Shown one piece after another: positions 36,600 to 50,110 of a stretch of DNA of 64,000 nt (position 1 is the first letter of the stretch; every line of letters starts with the position of its first letter). The notes under the pieces were generated by a model. It was not told the origin of the DNA. It ran no database searches and worked only from the letters and a program-made list of their open reading frames with translations. Source of the stretch: Piper betle (lineage: Eukaryota; Streptophyta; Magnoliopsida; Piperales; Piperaceae); the NCBI GenBank assembly GCA_033002965.1, contig JAURVB010013801.1:372001-436000 (forward strand). The letters are read 5' to 3'. The translations under genes and the position numbers were made by a program.

Positions 36600-39500
36600 A
36601 TAAGATATTGATTTATTTGAATTAGAGTAAACTCTTTCTTGGGATGTTGGTGTCTTGAATGATTCTTTTACAATCTCTCTTCAGCAATAAGGCTTGGCTT
36701 GGTCGTGCCATGATTTTTGAGATGATAGCGTTGCGGATCCTGCTGGGCGTTAAACAAGGAAGATGGAGAAGAGAAGTGAAGAAAGAAGCAATGCAAGGAA
36801 AGGAATGGGAAGAAGATGTGTGAAGACAAGGAATGGGAAGAAGATAAGAGTTGCGGATCATCTATGCCAGAGCCCAAAGCAAGTGAAGCCTCAGGTAACG
36901 AAGTAGGAGCCGAGGTTATTGTGTCATGTGAAACCCAAGTAAGAGTAGCCTAGTCAGGTGCACCATATGCTGAAGTTGCCGCCCAGACTGGCCGGATTCT
37001 TCTCCCATCGCCGTCGCTCTGTTTTAGGCATTTTTCGGTGAGCTGCCACCTCCGTTGGCTATGTCGACGTTGTAGATGCGTCGGGCTGGCCGAGCCGGTT
37101 CCAATGGTACCTAATATGACTACTTTCCGGCCAGTAGACGCCGTCGGCGATTGTTGCTGGAAAACCACCGGAGAGGTGCCGGGAAACCACTATAGCCGCC
37201 GAAAAACCGCCAGAACTTGTTGGAAAACTCGGTTCACTGGAGTTCACCGGATCTTTCGTGGAGCTCATCCAGCCGATCCCGATCGGACGCTAATGAGCGC
37301 CGAATTCGAGCTTTGAGATGTGCAACGAAACCTTAGTCGTTGCCAATTGCCGATGACATGAGGTATAATTATCTCTGAGTTAGTTATTTAAAATTGATGA
37401 TTGTTAGCATAGTATGCTAGGATTGAATAATTGTCGTGATAAATGTATGAGTATGAGTGCAGTGATGATTGCACAATGCAATTAATTGGGAATGAATAGT
37501 GAATGATCAATGAAGTAGATCGAGTTTGAGCATGCTAATCGAGTATGACGTAACTTAGAAAAATAGTATAAAATTGGTATGAATATGATGACTTAGAATT
37601 ATTTTCACATTATGATTATTTGACTGTTGATGGATGTTATTCAGATTGTGTGTGATGTTTATTGAATTTGATGCATCATTTAGTTAACGGGCATTAGTAT
37701 TTAGTTTTAATGTGTAGGCACAAAATAGGAGCTCGCCGCCTAGGCGAGATGACATGTTTGGAGCTTCTACCAAGTCCGTTTAAGACTCATCTCTGTTTTA
37801 CGTTCTTCTATTGTATATTTATTTTATTATTTGCGAGACAGGTTACGTGGCGTTTTATCGGATCCCACTTAACTCGGGCCATTTAATCGAACCGTTTTCT
37901 AGATTAATAACCCATCGAGGATGAGATCCCTCGAGGATGATTTCAAAAACAAGATCCACCACAAGTTGCTTTCGGGCCTATTATATAAATCCCTTCCCAG
38001 GCCTATATATATAATTTTATTGAGCTTTCAGTGAGACGAGAGATGAAGAAACTGACTGCACGTACCATGAGCAAATGTCGTGACAGTCAAAGCGGGCTCT
38101 GGATTAGTGCCAAAGGACTGTTCCATTCCCGAGGGATCATGACAACTATGCATTTGAGTTCTTCACACTCGAAGAATGTGGAGGTTTATGGGTACTATTT
38201 AGTACAGCACATGTCCGGACTTGTAGTTCAAAGGGTACTAAAAGCGACGGCCTAAGAATACTCGACCTTCGTACTCAAGGCCAGGAGAAATATGGAGGTA
38301 AGGAGAGGGCTTAAGATTTGATACCAGAAAATGAAGTAAGAAAATGTCAAGACTGGCATTAGCAACAACAGATTAGTAAGTTTGGGATGCTACCGGGTCT
38401 GCAGCCCAGTGGCTCATCAATAGTGCCCTTCAGAGCGTTCACGTGGAATATATAATATTTTCTTTCATATGAGAGTTTGCTCTCATAACCAGCTTGTTAT
38501 AATTATTTTTTTCGAATGAGTAACACTTATTACTAACGTATTTTTATACTATATGTAGGTAATAATCATGAGTTGTTAGAGGCAACTTGGACGAAAGAGC
38601 GTTGTTGTCGCTTACATACATGTCAGTCGATAGAATGGTTAATATTTTATTTATGATGCTATTATATTGTGAATGATGTAAAATGCTAAAATATGATAGG
38701 ATGTAATTAAATATAATGAGATGATGTTATGATGTGATAAAAAACTAAGACATGATGATAAGAGGTGAAATGTAATCAGAGCGTGCAGCAGAAGCGTGGT
38801 GGGTTGAAACCCAAATTCTATAATGTGTATATAGTATATTAGATTTAGTGTAATTGAAATGATTAATATATGCATATATTGATATATGTTGTTTTGACAA
38901 AATAGACTTTAATTACACTTTTAGGGGAGACTATGTCTATTTTATTTTAGAATTTTATTAAATTTGATCATAATCGTATTAGTGTATGCTTTGAATTGCA
39001 TGTCATTCATATAATCACCATATTACGATTTTATACATTGTGAATTGTATCTTCATCTTAAAATGCCGAAATTAGACTGCATGAGTTAGGTTCAGGTTAA
39101 CTGACCTAACCGGGGCCTGTAACCCATGATACACGAATCGGCCGATTTAAATCGGATCGGCATCGCACCGATCCGATTTCGGCCGATTCCGACCGATTTA
39201 ACTCGAAATCGAAATCGGCCGATTTAAATCGGAATCGGTTTTTTATGAAATTACTAAAATACCCTAGGTATGATTTTATTAAATTATTTAAGCATGGGTA
39301 AAATGGTAATTTGGAATTTAAAAACCTAAAATCAAACCCGCTCCCCACGCCGCCGCCGCCGCCCCGTTTCCGCCCTCCGCCGTGCGTCCCTGACTCCAGG
39401 CTCGCCACCGACCGGGCTACCGACCTCGCCGCCGACCTCGCAACGTCGCCGCCGACGTGTGGCCGAACCGAATCGGGCTGTGACGAACGAATCGCCGCCG

Positions 39501-40040
39501 ACTCGCCACCGGCTCCAGGCCGCCTCGCTGCTGGCTGTGGGCAGCCGACTGTTTATCCAACCGGGCTGCCGACATCCTCCAACATCGCCGCCGCGAGACT
39601 CGCCGCCGACCGGGCCGGCGGCGGCGAGGTAGAGTGGCGGCGAGGGGTAAAGAGTGGCATTCTCGTAATTAAAAGTTTACTCGAGTTTAACTCGAATCAA
39701 AAATAATAATTAATTCTAAATAATTTAAAAAAAATCTTAAAAAATATTTAAAAATATCAGAAACTATAATAAACAGAATAATATCAAAATAACATCAATA
39801 CCCAATTTTAATATATTTATATTATAAATTGTCAAATTATTATATATGACCAATTAAATTAATTTGAACCAATTAAATTAATTTGGACCAATTAAATTAA
39901 TTTGGACCTATTAAACTGAACCGATTCTTAGCCGATTCAGACCGATTCCAATTCCAACTCCCTGGAAAACCGATTCCGATTCCAATTCCGATTCATGCAA
40001 CCATTCCTTCACGTACGTAAACCAAATTTAGAGTGTTACA
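36600..40040 (+). mobile_element. LTR-type retrotransposon remnant (3' boundary at 40040)
   Basis: Non-coding repeat-like sequence with phrases typical of long plant Ty3/gypsy LTRs: ACAGGTTACGTGGCG (about 37843), TTTTAGGGGAGACTATGTC (about 38919) and an end GAGTGTTACA at 40031-40040, whose complement TGTAACACTC is a common LTR start. The right boundary cuts directly into the AP-4 beta pseudogene. No gag, protease, reverse transcriptase or integrase frame is seen, so it is a solo or partial LTR. A GC-rich block at 36970-37310 has no identified product. The left boundary is uncertain. Confidence 0.45.
39115..40008. mobile_element. Nested element with GAATCGG-repeat ends and GC-rich core
   Basis: The left end has GAATCGGCCGATTTAAATCGG-type repeats (39135-39240); the right end has the complementary CCGATTCCGATTCCAATTCC repeats (39915-39995). 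The core 39335-39650 is CGC/CCG-rich, and three direct copies of ACCAATTAAATTAATTTGG lie at about 39850-39910. Flanks ACCCAT (about 39121) and AACCAT (about 39999) resemble a short target duplication. It appears inserted in the LTR sequence. No coding function is supported. Confidence 0.4.
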
Positions 40041-43000
40041 CATTGTCCACAGGCATTTGATTTTCTTCCTTTTCAGATGTGCCTAGTAACAAATCCTCAT
40101 CATTTGCCTCGTATCAACCAGTATGGGTAGCATTATCCTCTCCATGTCTCCGCTCCCACCGACAAATGTCCAAATTCTTCTGAGAACTCAAAGGGACTGC
40201 GGTGGTCCTTATCAGTGAACATGTAAGATGGCTGAAATCACAAAGACAGAGAAAATGAGTACCAACTTCATTCTTTAGATACAAAGTAAAAGTAGCAATG
40301 TGGGGAATCATTCAGCGCTGAAGTACAGACCATGTCTCCTGAAATTTAATATCAAATATTTTCTTAACAGTTGTAAGTTGCATAAAGTTATTTCTGGAAT
40401 TTTAGTGAGAACAATGGGATAAAAATAAGGAGTTTAGTTAAAAATTAAATCTTCGCATAAATTAATTTTTAAGTGATCAAACTAATACCCAATGTTCGCT
40501 ACATGAACAAATTTACCAAATTAGCTAATCCCTTAATAATTGAATAATAGCCCACGAAAACCCAAAGCATTAAAGCCATATATGAACATCGTTATCTCAT
40601 TAGATTACTCATCAAAGAGAACCAAAAAAATGACAGCAAGTTAGGACCAGTAACAGGCATATCACAATGACACTATCTCCCACATATAGGTATATATAAT
40701 TGGTGTCAGATAAACATGTGATTAATAAGAGCACAAAAAGTTATATTTATAAAGGACAACTTCACCTTTTGATAAACCACGGATAAGCTATTAAATTCAT
40801 CAAAAATTCGATCCTCAATTTCATTGCTCATGGTATCTGCAAACACGGATACAGCTTGCTTGGGAGGATCCACAACCCGCTCAGCAATGGCTATGTCTTA
40901 TTGCAATAGTCTGTAGCAGAACAAAGCTCTATCACGAACATCCTGTCAGTGCTCTCGTGTTAATAGCATACAACTCAAATTTACTACCAAATAAGACCTC
41001 ATTATTAATGGTGAAACACACTATTTTAACCTGGTGAGAATCAGCAAGACCAGCAGCTAATACACAACCCAAAGACTTTTGAGTTTCAGGAGGTTTTCTA
41101 AGGAAACATTTCATAACTGCAGTAAGCAGGTGTAGACGCACCTGATAATTAAATATCCAATCAGAAATTACATGTACCATATGAGAGAAAATATCAGAGA
41201 CTGTGACTATGATACCCAAAACTGTAGTATTGAGGTATCATTTCAAAAAGTAGGTGTTTATCACAACAATGGCCAGTAGCAAAAGATCAAAGGTTTTAAA
41301 GATGATCCAGTGACAATCATGGTTATAGCATATGTACAGTCATTTATTCATGGCCAACTGCATTGACCCTAATCAAATTAGTAGACTTATAACGTGACAC
41401 ATGAGTAAAGTCTCCAAGAGGGTTTCCATGAACAGTTTCGATGTCTTATTCAGTCGTTTCTGTCAGTTAATTTCAGGATATTCTGCAATCCAGATCAGCA
41501 AAGTTATGAATGTTTTACCCATCAAGATCCATATATAAGAAACATAAGCAGCAACAATCTTCCCAGCGGAAAAATGGGATAAAAAGTACCTCAGGGGATA
41601 CTTCATCTTCCCAACAATCAATTAGGCCTTCAAGAGTATAAGGGGCATCCATCATGTCCTGAGAGTATTCCCCTAGCATCCAAACCAATGCTGCTTTTGC
41701 CTTGGGTTCTTGCACGTTCTTGCTGCTAATGCTGCCAACAACTGCAATGCAGTCATGACTCCATTGTGGATATTTGAGAAGAAGGTCTTTCACAAGTACC
41801 TGATATGCAATTTTGAAAAATGGATTAACATCAGTTTGCAAAATTTTTATAAAAAACCCATTAATATTAAAAAATTCTAATTTTGCTTCCAGGGTAACAC
41901 TAATAGCGTCATAAAAAAGTATTGGCAAAATCCACAATATATCACTGAAGTATCGTGAGGTATAAATAAAGGCAGATTGTTTGCTCAGCATTCAAAGAAA
42001 GAGGTATTGAAGGAAGATGTCTTAGGTTTACAATCATGTACCAAAGTTTCAGCAGTTACATAATCCTTTTCCATCTCCAAGAATTGAAGAAATCTATCAA
42101 CAATGGCATTTACATCATACTGTTGCAAAGCTATCTTTCCTACTGCACAAATAGACTCTCTTGCGATTGGAATATCAACACTTGCAGCATACTCACACAT
42201 TTCTGTCACTGCAATAGACACACAAGATGATTATGTCCAAAAGCAGGTGTGTTAAAAGCAGATATTGGATCATTTCTTTCGAGTGAAGAAATGATCCAAT
42301 ATAGGAATGCATTCAAATTGTTATTATTGCAGAAAAAACAACCAACCATTTCCATACAAATTTTCATCTAATCATTAGCATCCAAATTGGGTATTTGAAG
42401 ATTTTTAGATGGAAACTTGAGATAAAATTGTCCGACCTATATCATATGTATTGCTCTCATTAGCTACAGCAGTCAACATCTCAAGCTTCAGCTTCTTAAC
42501 ATAAGGTGGCTGGTTGTATTGACAATAGAAGTGCTTGTAATCATTTGAAAACAGCATTGGTGCTCGCATTACAAGGACATGTAGGTGGCTAAGAACCGCA
42601 TAAGAATGTTCAGGACTGCCTGTGCCGACAAGGGTGAGTAAAGGAGCTTTAATACGCTCATACACCTGCACACAATTTTCCATCTCAGCACGACTTGGCA
42701 CATATAAAGAAACCTGACCTACAAAAGAAACCATACTAAAATTGTACCCTTTATTAAACAATAAGGTGACAGTATTTAAAGTCCTACTCAATACTGTGAT
42801 TCCAGTTTTCCAATAATGACTAGTACCTAATTTCTATAGACCTTCTCAGGATAATTAAAAACTTAGAATTTAAGATGGAATAACATAAAATGATATCACA
42901 AAATCAATTGGGGCGAGTATCCCATCTATATACCATAAAGCATACCACCCGCTTTATAGTTCCAAAGCAAACAAATTCCGGCAGAAACAGTTTAATTAAG

Positions 43001-44625
43001 TTCCAGAATAAAAAATAGGAAATATTTATTAAACTGATTTCATTTAAACTAAAATAATGACATTTATCCTACAAATTTCACCGGATAAAAAATTTGATTC
43101 ACATAACTGCCAAGAAAGGTAGCACCATAGTCCATACCTCCCAATGAACATCATTCATGGAAAGCGTCATATGCAAAAACAATTTGATTGTAGCTAGTAC
43201 AACAGCAGCATTTGTATGTTGAAGTCTGTCCTCCAGAAGGTTCATGATATCAAATATCTCATTATTGTCAGCAGGCAGATACTTTGATACCAAGTCCAGT
43301 ACAAGGCACTGCGCCCATTCATTAAAATCTTATATCCTGTAGATGTGCATGTCATAAATTTCAGCAATCAAAAAGTGCATGAAGAGTCCAGTATACAATT
43401 GAGAATATTTACATCGTAAAACTTCATTATCATCTTGTTGCCGTTAAAATCTGTACCTTATCTCTGCTAGCTAATATCCGAAAATATAAAACAAAGCCAT
43501 GAAAATATGCTCTGAACATGCTTATAAATCCTAGATAGTAAAGATGATTAGATAGAACAATAACATAAACTAACTTCCAACATCCAGCTTTTTTTTCTTT
43601 TTGGTTGAAGTTCCAATCTACGTCTTTGTGTGTTTGAAAATTAAAAAGTGCTCTCATAACGAAAAGATACCAACTCAACATGACATAATTCATAGACATT
43701 ATAACATGTTGAGCAGGTGGTGCATACCGGTTTAGACGGAAGTATATTGTCGGTTTGCTGAGAAGAGACTCCCTCTCCTTACATGCATATTCCACCCTAC
43801 CAGGCTCTGAGCTCCACATTTCTGAGTTCCATATCTCTTGCAAGGTATATAAACAATTTGCAACCACCTATCCAGTGGATGGTATCTTAAACGGTGTCAA
43901 AGCAAGCTACAGTAACCTGTTAATTAACAAATGAAATGAATCCATCGACACCAAAAGTATCCAACCCCTAAAAGTTATGAACCTGCGCATCCGGGTCGTT
44001 ACTCATAAGGGCTTTAAGCATGGCGGGGAAGTCCCCATCCATGCAAGCCACCTGCGAGATGTGGTACAGCTTCAACACGCCCATCACTGCCACCATTCTG
44101 ACACACCCATTCCCGTCCTTCAACCCGGCGGTCAGAGGCCCCAGGAGGTGCTCGACCAAATGCGCAACACGGAGCGAGCACAGACTGCGCAAGGCAAGGG
44201 CCCTGATCATGGGGTCCTCGTCGCGGCAGTCCTTTTGGAGGAAATCGATGGTGAGCAGCGCCAGCTCCGGGTTCCCCTTGGCGTAGTTTCCGACATAAAG
44301 ACAGCACATTTTCTTGAGGACAACGTCGGAGGTGGCGGAACAGAGCACCATCGAGCGACGACACATCGATCCCCACCGTCATGCAAGAGATGGCCTTCTT
44401 GAACAGCTCCCTCTTCGAGTCGTCCGTCCCAGGCGCCCTGCTCCCTGCCAGCTGCCGCAGCTGCATCTTCAGGTCCGACACCTCGCTCTTCCTGCACACA
44501 CATCCCCCAAAATCCTAATCAAACCCACCGGCACAGTCGGAAAAAAAGAAGGCAATCTCGAAGAGGAATTACCCGGAAGGCTGGGATTGAGGAAGCGATT
44601 TCCGGAGCGCCGCCGGAGGAGCCAT
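40041..44625 (-). pseudogene. AP-4 complex beta subunit (beta-adaptin), truncated and mutated
   Basis: Ten exons align in order with plant AP-4 beta: 44625-44573, 44491-43983, 43867-43728, 43336-43138, 42665-42437, 42208-42042, 41799-41590, 41141-41031, 40942-40766 and 40231-40041. The functional protein is part of the AP-4 coat that sorts cargo at the trans-Golgi network. Damage: exon 2 has lost about 8 bases near 44350-44362 (after GIDVSS), shifting frame; TAA stops at 43332-43330 and 40900-40898 replace conserved codons; the last exon shifts frame and has TGA at 40116-40114. The C-terminal hinge and appendage domains (roughly 250 residues) are missing because LTR-type sequence starts at 40040. 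Splice sites remain good and most exons stay open, so decay is recent or some changes are sequence errors. An intact paralogue is expected elsewhere. Confidence 0.8.
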
Positions 44626-45345
44626 GGCGGAATCCGAACGAATCCGAACCGGTAGTATCGGGCGCCGATGGGTTGCCGGAGAAGGGAGGGGAGCAGTGAG
44701 AGCGTGGGGTTGGTGCTGTGGGGGGAGAGGGAGGGCCGGAGTGCCGACCAAGCCCGAAGGATGCTGAGGAATGAGGATGTGGGCCACCACTTCTCCGCTC
44801 CGAGAAAGAAAAGTCAATTGGGCCCACTTTCATTTTGATTAAATATATTCTGACAAAGTAATTGGACTTATCTTTTGATTTAATTAGAAAAATAAAAATA
44901 AAATTTGAATTCACTTGTTCTTTATATTTTTTAATGATTCAAACAATGTAACTCATTTATTGATAATTGTAAATAAGAGAAATGCAAATATTTATACACC
45001 ACTAAATATTCTTGGGTGAGAAATAAATTGAATGTTTTAAAGAGATTAATTACACAAATGTTCTACTAAATTTATAGCATCTTCACCAACACAATACAAA
45101 TTTAAGAAAATTGAGGATTTCATAGAATTAGAAGAAGGATCATTTTGACCAAATCTAACCCCAACCCCTCCCAACTTATCGTATCTGTCTTGTCTTGCAT
45201 GCCATAGCCCGACCTTGGCCTCCCCCCCCATTGAAGCATCCAAGCTCCACTGCGAGGCACTGCCCTTTCCTTCTTCTATCAACAACACTTTCCTCCTTCC
45301 CAACACAACCGCACAACTCTCATCTTCTACTTCCATAGTCGCCGA
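44626..45345. promoter_or_regulatory. Divergent promoter region between AP-4 beta and EngB
   Basis: The two genes point away from each other with about 720 bases between their start codons. Sequence near 44640-44810 is GC-rich, the middle AT-rich. No single motif can be assigned; a shared promoter is inferred from the arrangement. Confidence 0.4.
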
Positions 45346-47463
45346 ATGCTCTTGGGCCGACGATGCTTCTCCACCATCTCCACCCCGCCTCCCAATCTCT
45401 CCCACCTCCCTCCACCGTACCTTCTTCTTCTCCCTCCCCAACAACCCCACCAATCCCTTTTCAACACTCGCTTCTTTTGCAAAGTCCAAGTCTTCCATCT
45501 TTTCTTCGCCTTCTTCGCCGTCCGCTGATTGCCAGCTCCAGCTCCCTACCATTCCTTTCAAGTCAGACGGCCCGCGCGCCGATATTACTGACCTCTCCTC
45601 GCCTTCCTGCGGTGTTTTTTCGGATGTTGAGGAGGCCCGGATTGAGATTCCGGTTGAAAAGCTATTCATTCCGCCGGAGGTTGACGTTGCTTCTTCCTCG
45701 TTGAGCGCGAGGGTGTTGAAGGGGTCGAATATTGTGTTGAGTGGGTACGCGAGGGACGCCCAGATAACGCAGGCGGAGTTTGTGAAGAGCAGCAAGAGGA
45801 AGGAGGATTGTCCCGCGGATGGGCTGCCGGAATTCGCGCTTGTTGGCCGGTCTAATGTGGGGAAGTCGTCCCTTCTCAACTCGCTTGTCAGGAGGAAGAA
45901 GCTCGCGCTCACATCGAAGAAGCCTGGTAGATGTTTGATGAATTTCCTCTGTGTACTTCCAGTTTGCATTTTGGGAATTTTTTTCCTGCTGCTAGAAATG
46001 TAGTATTTAGTTGTTATGTGGGGAAGTCTTGGAATGTTGTTAGTGCTTAGTGTTCGAGAATAGTGTAGTTACTGTTACTTTTCGTTATGGTTGAGTGGTT
46101 AAATATTACGGTTCTAATAGAAATATCAGAAGGTAGTTTTGTAATATAATAGAGGGAAACAATGAATTGAAAGGTCTACTAATAATAAGGAATTTATAGA
46201 AAAGGTGGAACAATTTATTTCCATGATGTTTGTTAAGAATCTAGTTTTTTCGTGAATTTTAAAGTTGTTTGTCATGCGGTTAATTGTGTAATTGTGTTCT
46301 GTATACTTCTATCGTGCGTCCCTCACAGTTGCAGTCAAACATGATAACTGGTCTTCATGAGAAGAAATTGCATTTTATTACTCATAAATTACTTGTAAAA
46401 CTAATATATTTAACTCTAATAATATCTCGTACAGCTCGGGCTTTGACAAATTTCTTGAGATTTTCTATTCATGTTCACTATATATTTTGTTGGTGGTCTG
46501 AGATAGAAGAGTTACTTTCTTAGGTTTGCTTATTGAAAAATTTGCATTCATTATTGAGGCTGATGAACTCGGTTTGCATTCTTGAATGTAGGAAAGACCC
46601 AGTGTATCAATCACTTCCGAGTTAATGATAGCTGGTACCTTGTGGACTTGCCTGGTTATGGGTATGAATGGAGTTAGCTTTATTCACATAATCTATGTTG
46701 GAAATGAGATTTCGCGGGTGCCTGGTCTTAATTTCTGTGTCACTGTTTGAATCATTTAACCTTAATTTTATGGATATTAGCAATTTTAAAAGTGTGATAT
46801 AATCAGGTATGCAGCTGCACCACATGAAGTACGCACAGACTGGAGCCAGTTTACCAGAGACTACTTTCTTCACAGAGAAACTTTGGTGTCTGTATTTCTT
46901 CTTATAGATGCTAGCATCCCAACAAAACAAATTGATCTCGAGTATGCTAGTTGGCTTGGTCAGAATCAGGTCAGTATCAGAAAGTTGGACAAGTTAACGT
47001 TACAAATTTTTTTGTTATCCTGCTGTGCTTTTGCTTGTTTCGATTCCAATAAGATTTTGCCCATCATCGAAAATTTGATTGGCTCCTATAAGTTGTGATT
47101 GGTACTGCATAAAAACTTTGTAACATAAATTGTTTTCATCAAGACATTCCATGTAGTATGGATTTAGTATTTGTTGAGCAATGGGGATGAGCACTAGGAG
47201 ACTGGAATCCTTAATATTAACCGAGTGCAATGCTTCTCCTTTCAGATTCCAATGACTCTGGTATTCACAAAGTGTGACAAAAGGAAGAAAAAAGGAACGG
47301 TGGAAAGAGAGCAGAAGAGAATGTTGAGGACTTTCAGAACTTGATACGAGAATTTTTCCAGGCAGCACCTCCTTGGATAATGACTAGCAGTGTGACCAAT
47401 ATAGGTCGAGACGAGTTGTTACTCCACATGGCTCAGCTCAGAAATTATTGGCTCAAGCATTAA
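45346..47463 (+). CDS. EngB/YihA-type GTPase, organelle-targeted
   Basis: Exons about 45346-45926, 46592-46661, 46807-46969, 47246-47463; about 343 residues. EngB GTPases help assemble the large ribosomal subunit; this one resembles the plant organellar form (Arabidopsis At2g22870). Motifs: G1 [10 protein letters not shown]3 DLPGYG, G4 TKCD, G5 TSSV, and C-terminal [16 protein letters not shown]. The start is uncertain: the domain frame is open from 45149 but has no ATG before the GTPase domain, whereas ATG at 45346 begins a serine- and proline-rich transit-like peptide in another frame ([20 protein letters not shown]), so one frame change before about 45500 must be assumed. A second break lies in the A-run 47288-47293 (after CDKRKKK; the frame resumes with [20 protein letters not shown]). 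A separate 5' exon is an alternative to the first break. Confidence 0.8.
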
Positions 47464-50110
47464 AGCAAAGGTATATACGAAATCTCATAACTGATGCCAT
47501 TTTTGTTTCCTGTGTACGTGTCAACAATCTAAACTTTATAAAAAACCTTCATAAACGAAGCCGATCGAGCTATTTCAAATGCTTGAGACATTTAACTGGA
47601 TTCAATAGGTTGACGGCAGCTGTGTAATATACTTGTAAAGAAAGTTTCTGTATTCCCTCTTGAACCAAGGTTTGCCTTCGTCCTGGTCTTGGGAGGTGCG
47701 AGAGGCAGTGCGTGGGAAGGGAGGTATTATTTACCGTATATTTATAAATAAACATATAAAATATTAATTAACTATATTATATATATATAATTATTTTATA
47801 TATGTAAATAAAATAGTTTTTTTTTAAATACGAAAACCTCTTTTGTTTTTAGAAACAAATAACTACTTTTATATTAATGTTTACTTTAAAATTTTATATT
47901 GTTATAGTAAATGCTTCAAATCGTTTAACTTATTAATAAAAAAATTACAAATTATAATGATAAATAAAATTAGAAAGCAAAAAATATGCAACTATTATAA
48001 ATAATACATAAAATCTAGAATACTGTTAGGCTAAAAGATCATCTAGTTCAGATTTTATGAGTCAAAATATTAGTTTAATATTAATTTGAACTAAATATTT
48101 ATATAATTAGCAGGTAGTATATGTAAAATGATTATTTATTTAATATATCTGAGATTTCGACACTTCGGAGACCTATCCGAGACAAATTCGAGAAGCGAGA
48201 ACTCTAAAAAGTAAAATCAACACAGCCCAATCGTGTCTTTTCGTAAGGGTTACGCAGTGTAAGCGTTTGCCTCACTTAGCTGTTTTCTTTTCACGCCGCA
48301 CCGATTGGTAGGATAGTGAAGTTAGCATCGTTATGTACAGGTATATGAGTCGTTTGGCACAGTACAGTTAGCTTGCTAGCTTCTATTCCCTTTGCCTGGA
48401 AAGACTATTATTCGAGGACGGGAATGCTAACGATCCCTGGCCAAGGAGAAATATTTGTTGCCACTTATAAGGGTAAAGTTTGTCCTCTTATTTTATATCC
48501 AAGGGGGTGAGGTTCTTTTTACTTATAAAGCATTTACCCTTTATAATATTTTAAAAATTATATCGTATTAGGATGTCACTCTTGAGCATTGCATTTGCTT
48601 GATTAGTGACGTGTCTGCATGCGAAGTTGCATAATCACTCTTACGCAGGTTCATGGCTGGATTAGAAGGTTCTGTACGTCTCTGCTAGAGATTCATTAGT
48701 GTTAGCATTTTGCTTCTTTCTGACGAATTGTGCATTTGCTGGCTAAAGAGTTATTGACGAGCTTGGCTGATTAAGAAACTGTATTGAGATTTAATTTCTT
48801 GCGCGCAACCTTTGGTAACGTATTTATGCAGCTACTTAGCGATTGAGGTCAATCGGGTAAGACAATAAACGATAAGGTTACAAATTCCCTCGTCTAAATT
48901 TCGACCTAGTAATCGGGATGCAGATCAGCGTGTCTATAGATCTTACAAAGTTACAAGAGTGAATTATACATATCATATACCGTTCTTGCTTGGAAGCGTG
49001 GAGAGCAGGAGCAGTGGAGGCCAAGGACAGAAGAACAGAGTCTCCGGGCTTACCACGGTGGATAAGTCTCTGCGAAATGAGTGAAAAAGTGAGTCAAATA
49101 GACTCAATACGCAGCCAAAAAGACGGAGCTAAAGCAGCCATCCAGCTGCTGTCTTGTAACTGCAATTGGACATCAATGATGGCAAGGCCATGGATCCTCT
49201 CCCAAATACTACCAGACGAAAAGATTTCATCAGCTCAGCATTACCCTTTTCTGTTTGTTTGAAAGCTTAGCAGAACCATTTGATGATATTCTAATTCCTT
49301 CCCGCTCTGATCTTCTTATCCAAGTCAAAAACACAAACAGCTTAAAATTCTTTCATGTGACCTCGTTTTATATAGGGCCGCCTAGCTGCCTGTGACACAA
49401 AAAATCATTGCGCCGCATGTTGTTCACAGCAATTCAATTTTACATCAATCATATTTTCTCTGTGCGCATAATGCCAATCATAGATGATAACACTTGTTCC
49501 TATAAGCAAAAAATAGTTTTATAATACAAGTCAAAACTAATAGGGTGAAGGTTTATCTACAGCGAATGTAATCTAGCTAGGAAGAGATGCCTCCAAAAGC
49601 TGTGGTCCTCGTGTTCACTGAAATGGGTTATACTGGCAAAGATCCTAGATTCAAGAGCCAGCAGACGAGGTCATTAATCTTTCTTGAAATCAGAGGCTAC
49701 AAGGAAACAGTCAGTGAGCCTGTGCAATTTACTTCCTTGCATTTAAACTGCCCCATTTAGCAGTCCAGATATCTACTCTGGAGAACTACTTTTAGCAACA
49801 CTATTAGTAGTCCCCATTTGATCATGAGCTCTTCCTTTAGCACAAATATAGCTTCCTGCAAATCTGCAACCATCCACCTCTGTCCAGCACCTTCATCTTA
49901 CCATTGCCACGGGAAGATAATGGAAGAATATTTGCCAATCTTTGTGACAGTTGCTAATTCAGAAGCTTTGAATGCTGCTGCCTTGCAGGTTCTTGCAGTT
50001 AACTCGTTTAATAGCATGAAAAAAGATTTTAAAAAGAGTTCATCAATGGAATTCAACCATTGTATTCTTGTAGTACATGATGTGACCCATGAGGTTAGTG
50101 TCTTACGGAT
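47464..50110. other. Intergenic spacer
   Basis: AT-rich to 48150, then mixed composition. Frames at 48990-49262 and 49818-50156 lack domains and are not supported. No repeats with clear ends were recognised. Confidence 0.5.

Noticed and set aside
45046..45969. 307-codon minus-strand open frame
   Set aside because: It lies exactly opposite EngB exon 1, whose GTPase motifs are clear; the antisense frame has no domain and is a codon-composition shadow.
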